Shown piece after piece: positions 24,617 through 32,446 of a stretch of 48,601 nt of DNA. Each line of letters starts with the position of its first letter. Within the stretch, counting starts at the first letter, position 1. The DNA lies in NCBI GenBank assembly GCA_031549115.1, contig JAVBQJ010000124.1, positions 1 through 48,601 on the forward strand, read 5' to 3'. Both the position numbers and the translations under genes were made by a program. The stretch is from JAVBQJ01 sp031549115 (GTDB lineage: Bacteria; Verrucomicrobiota; Lentisphaeria; Victivallales; Victivallaceae). The notes under the pieces are model-generated. The model saw only the letters and a program-made list of their open reading frames with translations. It did no database searches and had not been told where the DNA came from.

Positions 24617-25880
24617 GGTGGCGCTCCTCGAAATTCAGGTTGCCGATGAACGGAATCGCGCCATACAGTCCATTGAGATAATCTTTTTCGTAAGACGCGT
24701 CGTTGCGGACTTTGCGGCCCTCTTTTTTGAATTCGATCAACGAATACAGTTGCGTACCTTCGCCGCCATCTTTTTCGGTGAAGAATATTTGATCCCGGCG
24801 CAACAAGGTTTCTTCGTCCCCCGCGCCGTTGATGCGGGTCTTGAAGCTCAAAAGATTGGTGTCGTGGGTGTTGAGGATCAATTGCGCCCGATTGGGATTG
24901 AATTCCCGCGAATTGAACATCCGGACAATCTGCCGGGTCAGAATCGGATGCAGCTTGGAATCCAGTTCGTCCACCACCAACACAGAACCGCGCTGCAGCG
25001 CGCTCATCAACGGACCGGCCAAGGCAAACACCTTGCGGGTCCCCTCCGATTCGCAATCCAAAGGCAGCGCCACGGAGGATATGACGTTACCCTCGCCATC
25101 ATAAACATGATGTACCGCCAACACCTTGGGACCATAAGCCGCGCCGCGCGGCAGGGCGTTCAACTCCAAATTCGTGATTTTGAAGTCCTGAATCTGGGTA
25201 TCGGCGTTGCGTAAAAACTGGATGATACCGGCCCGTCCAAGACGTTGTTGCAGTTGTTCGGTAGTCTGCTGCGGCGACAGCCACAACCCGGAAATGACCT
25301 GAAAGTCCTCCACGAACCACCGGACCAGCTCTTCCGCCTGCGGCAGCGCGAATTGCGCACAAACCGAAAGAAACAACGAGTTCTTCCGGGTGCGCGTTTC
25401 CAACCCCCTGGCTTTGCTCCAAGGGGCTTCGATCTGGATCGAATCCTCTTCGTCACGGTTATCCCGGAGAAACTGTGCCCGCCCATTCCGGAACAGCCAT
25501 TCCCGATGAATTTTTTTGGTGTCGAACTCCACGCCGTAACGAAACCGCCCGGCAGCGAGCTCCAATTCCACTTCGAAGCTCGTCGGCGCATTGGCGGTAT
25601 CCTGCCGCAGCAGAAACGGCGTGACCGCGATCAATTCTTCGGCCTGGGATTCCTTGGAGGAATTGATAACCAGATCGCGCAAACGGCCCATCGCCAGAAA
25701 AAGATTGGACTTCCCGCTGGCGTTCGCCCCGTAAATGACGGCATTTTTGAGGATACGCAGGGAACCAGACTCCACCGTATTATTCTCCAAGCGCTCCTTG
25801 CAGCTCTTGGCGGCAGTCAAATCCAACGTCTGACGATCCCGGAACGACAAAAAATTCTGTACCGAAAAGCGTAATAACAT
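24609..25880 (-). CDS. RloA-like AAA ATPase (AbiLi-like, COG1106 type)
   Basis: 423 aa. OLD/SMC-related ATPase that senses or powers the response of the RloB partner in phage-defence pairs. Seen: N-terminal LLRFSVQNFLSFRDRQTLDL, typical for the class; Walker A GANASGKSN at residues 51-59 (K57); a long insertion; Walker B SVLVVDELDSKLHP near residue 300; and the H-loop NTHDTNLLS. The SD AGGAG lies 7 nt before the ATG at 25880. Upstream is a promoter region with two direct repeats (25955-26018). Cargo position beside the integrase is common for defence genes in satellites. Confidence 0.9.
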   Translation of the reverse strand: MLLRFSVQNFLSFRDRQTLDLTAAKSCKERLENNTVESGSLRILKNAVIYGANASGKSNLFLAMGRLRDLVINSSKESQAEELIAVTPFLLRQDTANAPTSFEVELELAAGRFRYGVEFDTKKIHREWLFRNGRAQFLRDNRDEEDSIQIEAPWSKARGLETRTRKNSLFLSVCAQFALPQAEELVRWFVEDFQVISGLWLSPQQTTEQLQQRLGRAGIIQFLRNADTQIQDFKITNLELNALPRGAAYGPKVLAVHHVYDGEGNVISSVALPLDCESEGTRKVFALAGPLMSALQRGSVLVVDELDSKLHPILTRQIVRMFNSREFNPNRAQLILNTHDTNLLSFKTRINGAGDEETLLRRDQIFFTEKDGGEGTQLYSLIEFKKEGRKVRNDASYEKDYLNGLYGAIPFIGNLNFEERHHE

Positions 25881-25954
25881 AGCACGCTCCTATTGTGAAA
25901 AAATCTCAAACACTCATTGTTTTAATATATCATACCAGCAAAATAATACAAATC

Positions 25955-26018
25955 TGAGAAATTATCACGATTGTGACAGTATGGATGAGAAATTTATCAT
26001 AAAATCGCTTATTGTCAA
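25955..26018 (-). promoter_or_regulatory. rloAB promoter region with direct-repeat operators
   Basis: Minus-strand TTGACA (plus 26013-26018), 16-nt spacer, TAAATT (plus 25991-25996). Two near-identical repeats read TGAGAAAT(T)TATCA at 25955-25967 and 25986-25999, 31 nt apart (about three helical turns), and the second covers the -10 box. A second promoter-like pair (TTGTAT, 16 nt, TATATT; plus 25924-25951) lies further down. The -35 box overlaps the end of the gp2-like gene. A regulator dimer bound to the repeats is inferred. Confidence 0.55.
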
Positions 26019-26644
26019 GTATTTTTCTTCTTGATCCGTGAAGCGAATAACTGGCGCTGCCCATCGGGAGTGTTGCTTTTCTGGTTTTCTTTGGCAAGAT
26101 AGCTGGCCCAGTGAAAACAACGGTCGATCTTCGCTTCGTACTCCGGATCGTCCCGGCGCAGCATGATGCCGTTTTCCTGGGGAGAGCCGTCCCGGGATTT
26201 AGTACAGTCGTCGATCAATCCCTGGCCCGGAGGCAGGCCAAGCTTCCTTCGCCAGATGGCTTCGCCTGTAGAGATATGACCATGAATGTTTTGCGTTTTA
26301 TTACCGTCCAGCATAACGATGCCATGATAGTGCTGGTGCTCCTCTTTCGACTGTTCGCGGACGGCGACATAGTGTGGATCAAGCCCTTGCCGGGTAAGAT
26401 GTTTCATAAAGTCAGCCTGGAACTGGAGGAAAGCTTGATTGTCGTGTACCGGAGGAAAATCCGAGGGGAAGCGGTTATCGTAACGCATGAAGAATACTTT
26501 ATTGTGGCTTCCGGTCATGTCTGCGAGCTGTCTTTCAATTTGTTCCAGTATCGGTTCGTAGCACCCCAGTTGCTTTGCATTATCGGTCATGATCGGCCGG
26601 TCGTGATAGAGTGATTCAAAGGTAACCTGTTTCTTGCGTGGCAT
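26015..26644 (-). CDS. Inovirus Gp2 / YagK-YfjJ domain replication-type protein
   Basis: 209 aa. Matches the YagK/YfjJ C-terminal domain family (inovirus Gp2-like), found in satellite and filamentous-phage-like elements and thought to act in replication. Seen: NKVFFMRYDNRFPSDFP; a middle strand HYVAVREQSKEEHQHYHGIVML with closely spaced His residues as in rolling-circle HUH-like proteins; and a C-terminal DRCFHWASYLAKENQK that ends the fold. AGGAGA precedes the ATG at 26644. A 216-nt gene-free gap separates it from the next gene upstream. A catalytic Tyr for nicking is not assigned. Confidence 0.75.
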   Translation of the reverse strand: MPRKKQVTFESLYHDRPIMTDNAKQLGCYEPILEQIERQLADMTGSHNKVFFMRYDNRFPSDFPPVHDNQAFLQFQADFMKHLTRQGLDPHYVAVREQSKEEHQHYHGIVMLDGNKTQNIHGHISTGEAIWRRKLGLPPGQGLIDDCTKSRDGSPQENGIMLRRDDPEYEAKIDRCFHWASYLAKENQKSNTPDGQRQLFASRIKKKNT

Positions 26645-26776
26645 AATCGTCTCCTGCTGTTATGGTTGTCTATATTATGTACTATGCAGTTATAAATAAA
26701 CATCAGGAGGGGATCAGTATAAACAGAAACAAACATTAGATATTACCATATACCTAGTGGAAGCGAAATAAAACAT

Positions 26777-26823
26777 CCGTATCATCACAGCCATTTCATT
26801 CGATCGGGCCAAGAATGATACGG
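26777..26823. repeat. 9-bp inverted repeat in the gene-free gap before the gp2-like gene
   Basis: CCGTATCAT (26777-26785) and ATGATACGG (26815-26823) flank a 29-nt loop. A further pair, AACATCCGT (26772-26780) and ACGGATGTT (26866-26874), reaches into the end of the next gene. The gap 26645-26860 holds no gene. It could carry a replication origin or a terminator. Confidence 0.4.
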
Positions 26824-26860
26824 AAGTTGGTTGTGTCTAGATTAGGAACACGCTGACCGT

Positions 26861-28522
26861 TTAAAACGGATGTTGAAGCAGCTGCCTCAATTCTTTTTCA
26901 GAAGCTGATTCAATCGTAATCGGAGTATCGCCAAACCGGAAACGTTGAATGACGGAGCTTCCATCTTCGAACCTGGTTTTGATGATATACGTCTCGGCCC
27001 CTTCCCGGCCGACGATGAATTCTTTATCGCTCATCGTGTCCAATTCGGCACACGCCGCCCCTACCTCGCAAAAGACGCCGACGGCAATGCCGCGCTCAAG
27101 ACACAAATCGATGGCCGAAAGCAACGATTTTTCCTGTGCCTCCGAATAGCCGGATAGTTCAAGAAGAACAAGTTCCGGCTGGACTGTTTCCAACAATGAC
27201 CCCAGTTCTTTCATCGCATCCGCCTCCGCATTCAGAAGCATGCCGTCCTCGTAAACGTGCAGCCGGCGATATTCGGGTGTGCCGATCTGCTTCCGTAGTC
27301 GATGGATTCGCCCACGCCGGCAGAACATCAGCGTCGCAACGGGTCGTGCGATGTTCAAGATGTCGGGAAACGGGTTGGAGCCGTTGAGCAACGGTAATAG
27401 AGCCGTCCGAAAGACCAGCTTCTCCGCCGGTTCCTGAAAGACAGCCAGCCGGCCCCGGTCGAAGAAGAACGGCAGCAACGGCTCCGTCCCGGTCGTGGCC
27501 GGCGTATACCTGACTTCGTAAGGATTGCCGAGCCAAACAGGGTCAATCTTCAGCCCGTGCGTCCTACACTGTTGAAAGAAAGCTTCATCCGTCAGTAACT
27601 CCGGATGTGCCGAGTCATATTCCCTCCCGGCGACTTCCATCAGCGGCCTTTCATTATGAAGTTCCACCGTACTTATGGAAATCTTGATACCTTTGCGATG
27701 GGCGGCCGTTTTCAAAGCCAAAGCTTCAGCCAAAGAATTCCGGGTCCTCCATGGAGCAGCCGAAAAATCCGTCACCAAGAAGGTGGCTGGGTTCCCGCGC
27801 AGGCAGGAAAAATCGACCTGATCCAGATCGCCGCAATCCTGAAACCAATAGAGAGGGTCTACCTGGTTGGCCAGTACAATCCCCAATTCCGAGGTAATAC
27901 AGACGGGCGTCCCCGTATTCGGAATACACCAGGCGGGTTCTTTGATTCGCGAACGCCTCGGTGTAAACCAGAGCTTCAGCACCTCCCCGGCATCAAGGGC
28001 CTTGAAGAATTTTACTTCCATAACGGTGGCATGGCCGTTCACCCACAGCAATTCTTCGATGCAATCCAAGACCCCGTCCGGGGAGCGGAAAATCATCGAC
28101 CCAGTCTGCGTGTCATCCAGATAACCGATATCAGTAAAGCAACGCCGCAGGTACCCTTCCACCCGGTCCGGGGCCCGGTCGCAGAGGTTCAGTTTCCGAC
28201 TCAAATAGCGACAAGTATTCGATATGTCCCCGGTCCCGTTCGCACAAGCCAGAAACTGTACAATAGACTGACCGTTTACTGTAGGCTGATATACGGCACT
28301 GCCGTCCGGCAGGCAAGCAGCCACACTATAGCCGCCGGCCGGAAAAGGCAGCAGGGCAAGGCGGCCATTGCCGCAGGTAATGCCGCCGTCCGGAATCTTT
28401 GTCACCGGACCGTAATGAACGATATCCGGCGTGCCCACGGCGTTGGTACCGAAGAGCGCCACCCGCGAAATCGCATCTACCGCTTCTGTGAATGGGCTTG
28501 GGTTCCAACATTGAGTTATCAT
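26861..28522 (-). CDS. Unknown 553-aa protein of the island replication block
   Basis: 553 aa from the ATG at 28522, which overlaps the stop of the preceding gene (ATGA) in a helicase-led operon. No P-loop is visible. The C-terminal third (PELVLLELSGYSEAQEKSLLSA, then GIAVGVFCEVG) resembles the Walker-B strand and following helix of RecA/RepA-type ATPases, so it may be a degenerate RepA-like ATPase without nucleotide binding. The first 55 residues of the longer reading frame are arginine-rich and lack a ribosome site, so they are left out. No signal peptide or TM segments. A role in island replication is inferred only from its operon. Confidence 0.65.
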   Translation of the reverse strand: MITQCWNPSPFTEAVDAISRVALFGTNAVGTPDIVHYGPVTKIPDGGITCGNGRLALLPFPAGGYSVAACLPDGSAVYQPTVNGQSIVQFLACANGTGDISNTCRYLSRKLNLCDRAPDRVEGYLRRCFTDIGYLDDTQTGSMIFRSPDGVLDCIEELLWVNGHATVMEVKFFKALDAGEVLKLWFTPRRSRIKEPAWCIPNTGTPVCITSELGIVLANQVDPLYWFQDCGDLDQVDFSCLRGNPATFLVTDFSAAPWRTRNSLAEALALKTAAHRKGIKISISTVELHNERPLMEVAGREYDSAHPELLTDEAFFQQCRTHGLKIDPVWLGNPYEVRYTPATTGTEPLLPFFFDRGRLAVFQEPAEKLVFRTALLPLLNGSNPFPDILNIARPVATLMFCRRGRIHRLRKQIGTPEYRRLHVYEDGMLLNAEADAMKELGSLLETVQPELVLLELSGYSEAQEKSLLSAIDLCLERGIAVGVFCEVGAACAELDTMSDKEFIVGREGAETYIIKTRFEDGSSVIQRFRFGDTPITIESASEKELRQLLQHPF

Positions 28523-29031
28523 TTTTCGCCTCCCGCCCGCTTTGACCAGTGAAGCCATTTGAGCAGCAAGACCGGGCCGATCACGACGCATTGCAAATAG
28601 GGTCGATTCCAGTTCCAGCGATTGATCACTCCGAAAAAAGCCAGCCCGTCGCCGTCGGCGACTTCGGCGGGCACCAGCGCAGCACACTCCCGCTGCAAGC
28701 GCTGCGGGTAGAAAAATCCCATTGTCGCGGGTCCGACCGCGTCACAACGGCGCACGTCGGCCGCAAGACCGCCGCCGGAAAGACGGAGCGGGGTCTGGTG
28801 GCCGCGCCGTATGACTTCGTCGGCCATCGTCCCAAGCATCTGCAAAGTCTGCTGTACCGCACCCGGATAAGGGATTTCACCCAGCATTGAGGCGCAATAC
28901 CGCTCGAATCGCTCATGCTCCGCCCGGATTTCCTCTTCCTGATGCACCGACCGGGAACAATCCGGCGGCTCCCCGCCAGACGGCAAAGACGGCAAAGACG
29001 CGTTCTGAGAAAAGCGATTATTCATACACAT
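28519..29031 (-). CDS. Unknown 170-aa protein, coupled to the SF3 helicase
   Basis: 170 aa. Starts at 29031 with GAGGAG 5-7 nt upstream; overlaps the helicase gene by 14 nt and the 553-aa gene by 4 nt, so three genes form one translational chain. Seen: a charged helix (HQEEEIRAEHERFERYCASML) and a Trp-rich end (VINRWNWNRPYLQ ... LLLKWLHWSKR). No recognised domain. Likely an accessory replication or regulatory protein; function unknown. Confidence 0.6.
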   Translation of the reverse strand: MCMNNRFSQNASLPSLPSGGEPPDCSRSVHQEEEIRAEHERFERYCASMLGEIPYPGAVQQTLQMLGTMADEVIRRGHQTPLRLSGGGLAADVRRCDAVGPATMGFFYPQRLQRECAALVPAEVADGDGLAFFGVINRWNWNRPYLQCVVIGPVLLLKWLHWSKRAGGEK

Positions 29032-30433
29032 TCGAGCTCCTCAACTTGAACCCTTGGTAACCGCGGCATGTCCGCGCCAGACGGCCCCCCTCACTGCGTT
29101 GGAGATTGTTGCTGCTGGTGGTCCCGAAGAAGCGTTCCGCCATCTTAACGGCCAATTGCTTGAAAAATGCCTCTCGGGTCAACATCGGCAGCATCCCCTT
29201 CGCACCGATTTCACAATAACACTGGAAGGCCTCATCGCTGGAAAAATCATCCCCGGCGGACAGTTCGACGCAACGCGCCACAAACGCCCTGACTGGTTCG
29301 CTCCGGCAAATTAGACGCTCGCACCGAAGCTCCTGAGTGGTGGTAAGGGGAATATTCCATTCGTTGCGCAGAACGTCCGCCGCCCCCTCCAAGAGCCAAT
29401 TCAAGATACCGGAACCGTGCTGTTCCAGCAGTCTGTTGACCAAATTTTTTTCGGTCTTTTCGTGCTGCTTATCGAAAAGCACCGGTAAGAGCCGTCGGGT
29501 CCACTCTTTTCCATCCCCGGTATAGTGAAAGCGGGCATGTTCGTTGGAGACTACGATCAAGCTGTAATGACCGCAGAGTTGGCGCTTCTCATTAATGAAT
29601 TTCAATCTGGCCTGTATTTTATCCCCGCCGACGGCCTTCTTCACGAACGGGGCTCCGGAGGTGCACAGCGCGTCTCCGGCGGACTCGGAAGCGACGAGCA
29701 AGGTCTGAGAACTCAGCCCGGAAAGAGCGTAGTCCTGCCCGGCGTCTTTGATATCCAAATCGAACACGCGCTCATCGCCGAGGATTTCGACCAGCAACCG
29801 GACCAGCAGGCTCTTGCTGCTGCCGGCGACCCCTTGGAGGAGGAGAAAATTTTGCGTCAGGTTGATCGGCATCAAGGCTATCCCTAAGTAGCGCTGCACC
29901 ATAAGCTGGTCCTCAGTGGAAAGCACCTCGTCCAGTACGACCCGTTTGAACTCCTGATAGTCGGCCTCCGGGTTATAGTCTACCGACAACAAAGAACGAA
30001 CATATTGATCCGGCGAAAATTCTTCCGGAATGAATTTCATCGCCACCTCATCCCAGCGTAATACGACGTTTCGGCAAGGTACCAGGCTGCAGTCCATTAG
30101 CGGGAAATTTAGTTCACTTCCTACAACTTGCGCCAAACCTTCAATGCCGACCAATAAGCTTTTCGAGATTTTCCCCATCAACTTTAAGCGCTCAGTTGCA
30201 CGGGCATAATCTTGCAATAACTTCAAAACCCAGCGGGCAATCTTCGATGCGGGGGTGACCTTCCAGTATTTTCCATTGAATGCGAACCACCGGTTTTCGT
30301 CAAAACGCAATTGGTGTGTCTCCAGTAACAGCGTCGCAAAGAACAGCTGATTCACCGGAGGAATCCGGTATGCATTCTTGCTGAGCGGCTTGCCGTATTG
30401 CAACGACAGCTGATCATACAGATCTTGATTCAT
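29018..30433 (-). CDS. SF3 helicase of the phage/plasmid (P4-type) primase family
   Basis: 471 aa. Superfamily 3 helicase that would open the island's origin and drive replication. Seen: an N-terminal D5_N-like region; Walker A LLLQGVAGSSKSLLVRLL at residues ~198-214 (K207); a B-prime-like region GAPFVKKAVGGDKIQARLKF; and the motif C strand SLIVVSNEHARFHYTGDGKEW, followed by the arginine-finger-type WTRRLLPVLFDKQ. The start at 30433 is chosen for the SD AAGGAG; the longer frame (to 30673) is the shadow of the HTH gene. The primase part of P4 alpha is absent, so it is helicase-only. Confidence 0.85.
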   Translation of the reverse strand: MNQDLYDQLSLQYGKPLSKNAYRIPPVNQLFFATLLLETHQLRFDENRWFAFNGKYWKVTPASKIARWVLKLLQDYARATERLKLMGKISKSLLVGIEGLAQVVGSELNFPLMDCSLVPCRNVVLRWDEVAMKFIPEEFSPDQYVRSLLSVDYNPEADYQEFKRVVLDEVLSTEDQLMVQRYLGIALMPINLTQNFLLLQGVAGSSKSLLVRLLVEILGDERVFDLDIKDAGQDYALSGLSSQTLLVASESAGDALCTSGAPFVKKAVGGDKIQARLKFINEKRQLCGHYSLIVVSNEHARFHYTGDGKEWTRRLLPVLFDKQHEKTEKNLVNRLLEQHGSGILNWLLEGAADVLRNEWNIPLTTTQELRCERLICRSEPVRAFVARCVELSAGDDFSSDEAFQCYCEIGAKGMLPMLTREAFFKQLAVKMAERFFGTTSSNNLQRSEGGRLARTCRGYQGFKLRSSNVYE

Positions 30434-30488
30434 TTTCTTATTGCTCCTTGATTTTTGCAGCCCGGCTGCGAACCGGGCTGCGGTTCCG

Positions 30489-30821
30489 TCAGGCGTTCCG
30501 GTCGGAAGCGTCGTCCTGGCTGCGGCTCTCGAGAAAGTCGGCGAGACTGTCGGCGTCGACCAACACCCGGCCGCCTCTGGCATTGGAAATTTTGCAGGTG
30601 CGGACCAGGTGCTTTTGCGCCCAGCGCCGGATTGTAAAGCGGGAGACCGAACACAGGCGGCAGACCTCGGCAACGCTGAGGTAGCGCTTTTCCGGCGAGG
30701 TCCGCCGATGCGCGGCGGCCAGTTCGTGGCTGCGGAGCAGTTCGTCGACGGTTAGATTTTCGTCGGCCAACAGCGCATTGATGATTCCGCGTTTTTCTTG
30801 AGATAACTTCAGTGCTTTCAC
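30489..30821 (-). CDS. AlpA/excisionase-like helix-turn-helix protein
   Basis: 110 aa from a GTG start at 30821, preceded by AAAGGAG at proper distance; an upstream ATG at 30842 lacks a ribosome site. DNA-binding HTH_17/MerR-type fold in the middle: KRYLSVAEVCRLCSVSRFTIRRWAQKHLVRTCKISNARGGRVLVDADSLADFL, a form used by excisionases and AlpA-like activators. It probably controls integrase or the replication operon. It is the first gene of the replication block and sits behind a strong promoter (30870-30898). Confidence 0.8.
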   Translation of the reverse strand: MKALKLSQEKRGIINALLADENLTVDELLRSHELAAAHRRTSPEKRYLSVAEVCRLCSVSRFTIRRWAQKHLVRTCKISNARGGRVLVDADSLADFLESRSQDDASDRNA

Positions 30822-30869
30822 GGGAGGCTCCTTTCTTTTCATTAATTACAACCGAAGGCGATGGTAGTA

Positions 30870-30898
30870 ATTATAGTGGAAAAGGTCGCACGAAGCAA
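30870..30898 (-). promoter_or_regulatory. Strong promoter of the HTH-helicase operon
   Basis: Minus-strand TTGCTT (plus 30893-30898), 17-nt spacer, TATAAT perfect -10 (plus 30870-30875), with the HTH start at 30821. It should drive the HTH, helicase, 170-aa and 553-aa genes as one transcript. Confidence 0.75.
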
Positions 30899-30927
30899 CA
30901 CCCCGATTTGTTCAGCACTAGTCCTGA

Positions 30928-31854
30928 TCAGATTATTATGTCATAGTTTTCAATCCAACGAATCAAACGTTGGACTTTTATTGATTTTTTCGGTTGTTTT
31001 TTCAACTGCTTATAACAGTATCGCATATCGGCTTTGGACACCTCAAACACATGACATGTGTTTGCTCCAAACTTAAAATAATCATCTTTGCCTTTGAACT
31101 CCTCAAATAACTGCTGGAAGCCAATCATAGCACGGAATTCCTCGCGCAAACATTGTTCTGCATAGGAAGGTAACCAGCGTAGAAAATGGCGGCGAAACGT
31201 GGAAATGTGTTTCGCTTCTTGGGGTGGTTGCATTTGCTGACATGCGGTGACATAATCTTTATGTACAGAAGAAATCGGTCCATTCGGCCCCCCTTTATAA
31301 TCCTCTGGTATGCTGTCGAAGACTATCACAAACCAATCCGCCAGTTCAGTTCTTTGGTTAATGACGTTTTGAGCATCTGCCTCTTTTTTACTCCAAATGT
31401 TGCTTTCCCGGGAAAAACTGCTACCGATCTGAAATGCTGTCACCAGTAATTGGAATATGGAAGCAGCAGTCGCATCTGTCAAAAAGAGTTCCAAGCCAGA
31501 ATTGAGTTGAGTGAGCTGTTCCAGACACATTGCATGACGTTCCAGGGTATCGAAAGTGGGACATGCCAAACAGAATCTGCTAATCTGCAGAAATGCCAGT
31601 AATTGTTGGGGTATTTCGTCGAAAGAGGACATCTGTTGACAAAGCTTCTGCATGATTGCGCAACTTTTGTCACAGGCGTGGAGTAGTTCAACGTTCTCGC
31701 CAGTTACCTCCCAAATACCAAATTCCCGATGGAGATAATAAAACGCTTCAGCTTCACCATTCCATTCGATGTTACTTTCATCCGAAAAAAGATACTCTTT
31801 ATTGGTTTCGTGATCATACAACGTGGAGGTTTCCGCAGAAAATTCAAATCTCAT
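30928..31854 (-). CDS. Unknown AT-rich 308-aa protein at the island's right side
   Basis: 308 aa. Visibly poorer in GC than the surrounding genes, a sign of separate origin. Seen: two nearby Cys at FCLACPTF; a His/Cys run (HACDKSC); a middle region without catalytic motif; and a basic C-terminus (KQLKKQPKKSIKVQRLIRW). It ends in NYDIII. There is no clear ribosome site and no signal peptide. It resembles a DUF6076-type protein only loosely. It may be a defence or cargo gene because of its place at the island edge, but no function can be given. Confidence 0.6.
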   Translation of the reverse strand: MRFEFSAETSTLYDHETNKEYLFSDESNIEWNGEAEAFYYLHREFGIWEVTGENVELLHACDKSCAIMQKLCQQMSSFDEIPQQLLAFLQISRFCLACPTFDTLERHAMCLEQLTQLNSGLELFLTDATAASIFQLLVTAFQIGSSFSRESNIWSKKEADAQNVINQRTELADWFVIVFDSIPEDYKGGPNGPISSVHKDYVTACQQMQPPQEAKHISTFRRHFLRWLPSYAEQCLREEFRAMIGFQQLFEEFKGKDDYFKFGANTCHVFEVSKADMRYCYKQLKKQPKKSIKVQRLIRWIENYDIII

Positions 31855-31913
31855 AATTTAGCCAATCATTAATCACATTCAACTTGTATACAGTCGCCAA
31901 GGCCTCTCGACTC

Positions 31914-31943
31914 GTTATACTTTGAGGCGTTTCGCGGCTCCAA
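31914..31943 (-). promoter_or_regulatory. Possible promoter of the 308-aa gene
   Basis: Minus-strand TTGGAG (plus 31938-31943), 18-nt spacer, TATAAC (plus 31914-31919), about 60 nt before the ATG at 31854. Weak evidence. Confidence 0.35.
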
Positions 31944-31984
31944 TATGTCAACAGTACGGCACTTCAGATCCTTTTTTATATTAT

Positions 31985-32020
31985 CCCCATCTATCGGCCA
32001 TGTCAAGCCGATAGATGGGG
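31985..32020. repeat. 14-bp perfect inverted repeat near the island's right edge
   Basis: Arms 31985-31998 and 32007-32020 match perfectly around an 8-nt loop. T-runs lie near both ends on the plus strand (about 31972-31978 and 32029-32035) but not directly at the stem. A terminator for either strand or an element end is possible. Confidence 0.6.
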
Positions 32021-32033
32021 AGTCGTGATTTTT

Positions 32034-32346
32034 TTACCAGCCGATCGCCAGCATCGGCGACGACTTCTTTTCGCTGTCGGAAGCGAAAAGGTCGGTGGCG
32101 GTCAGGCGCAGCACGTTTTCGGTCCGCAGCGCCGAACAGATTGCCAGCGGGTCGTCGTAACTCAACCCGGCGGATGCGCTGTTGGTCGACACTCCGGCGT
32201 CGAAGGCCAGACTTGGAATCGCATCGGGGAGCTCCAAGCTCATGGCCCGTCATCGGAAGCTCGGTTTTGATCGCGGCCTTGCCAGACTTTGCCTTGCTCT
32301 GGTTGCGTAAATGGATATTTCCATATTCGAACTTGAAACGACACAT
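32034..32346 (-). pseudogene. Probable frameshifted gene remnant
   Basis: One frame begins MCRFKFEYGNIHLRNQSKAK at 32346 and runs to about ELPMTGHE near 32240; the neighbouring frame continues with MSLELPDAIPSLAF to a stop at 32034. Neither half alone looks complete, so the two read as one short gene broken by a frameshift near 32240. GC is chromosome-like. No family is recognised. The rest of the stretch from 31855 to 32446 holds no other gene. Confidence 0.4.
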
Positions 32347-32446
32347 TCTTCGTGCTATATATAACCTTGATAGAACAGGTGGCAGGTGTTTGGACAGCTG
32401 CCTCGAACAGTCAGATTACAACCGGCAAATTCATAAGGATTATACC

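Larger units (their letters stand above)
22455..32020. mobile_element. Integrative island (satellite/plasmid-like) with RloAB defence cargo
   Basis: Left edge: the 3' half of a tRNA-Thr gene (22455-22504) directly followed by a tyrosine recombinase gene, the classic attachment layout. Contents: RloB and RloA, an inovirus-Gp2/YagK-YfjJ-like protein, two unknown coupled genes, an SF3 helicase of the P4-primase type, an AlpA-like HTH gene and an AT-rich unknown gene. All except the integrase read from the minus strand. No capsid, terminase, tail or conjugation gene is seen. The right end is set tentatively at the palindrome 31985-32020, where the gene-free, remnant-containing stretch begins; no second tRNA-Thr copy was found in the window. 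Confidence 0.75.

Noticed and set aside
28523..28687. N-terminal 55-residue extension of the 553-aa protein
   Set aside because: Arg-rich, overlaps the coupled 170-aa gene and has no ribosome site; the ATGA overlap at 28522 is the better start.
30434..30673. N-terminal extension of the SF3 helicase
   Set aside because: It is the shadow frame of the HTH gene; an SD lies before 30433.
32015..32446. Long N-terminal extension of the DUF1573 protein
   Set aside because: It lacks a signal peptide and runs antisense to a remnant; the ATG at 32447 is followed by a clear signal sequence.
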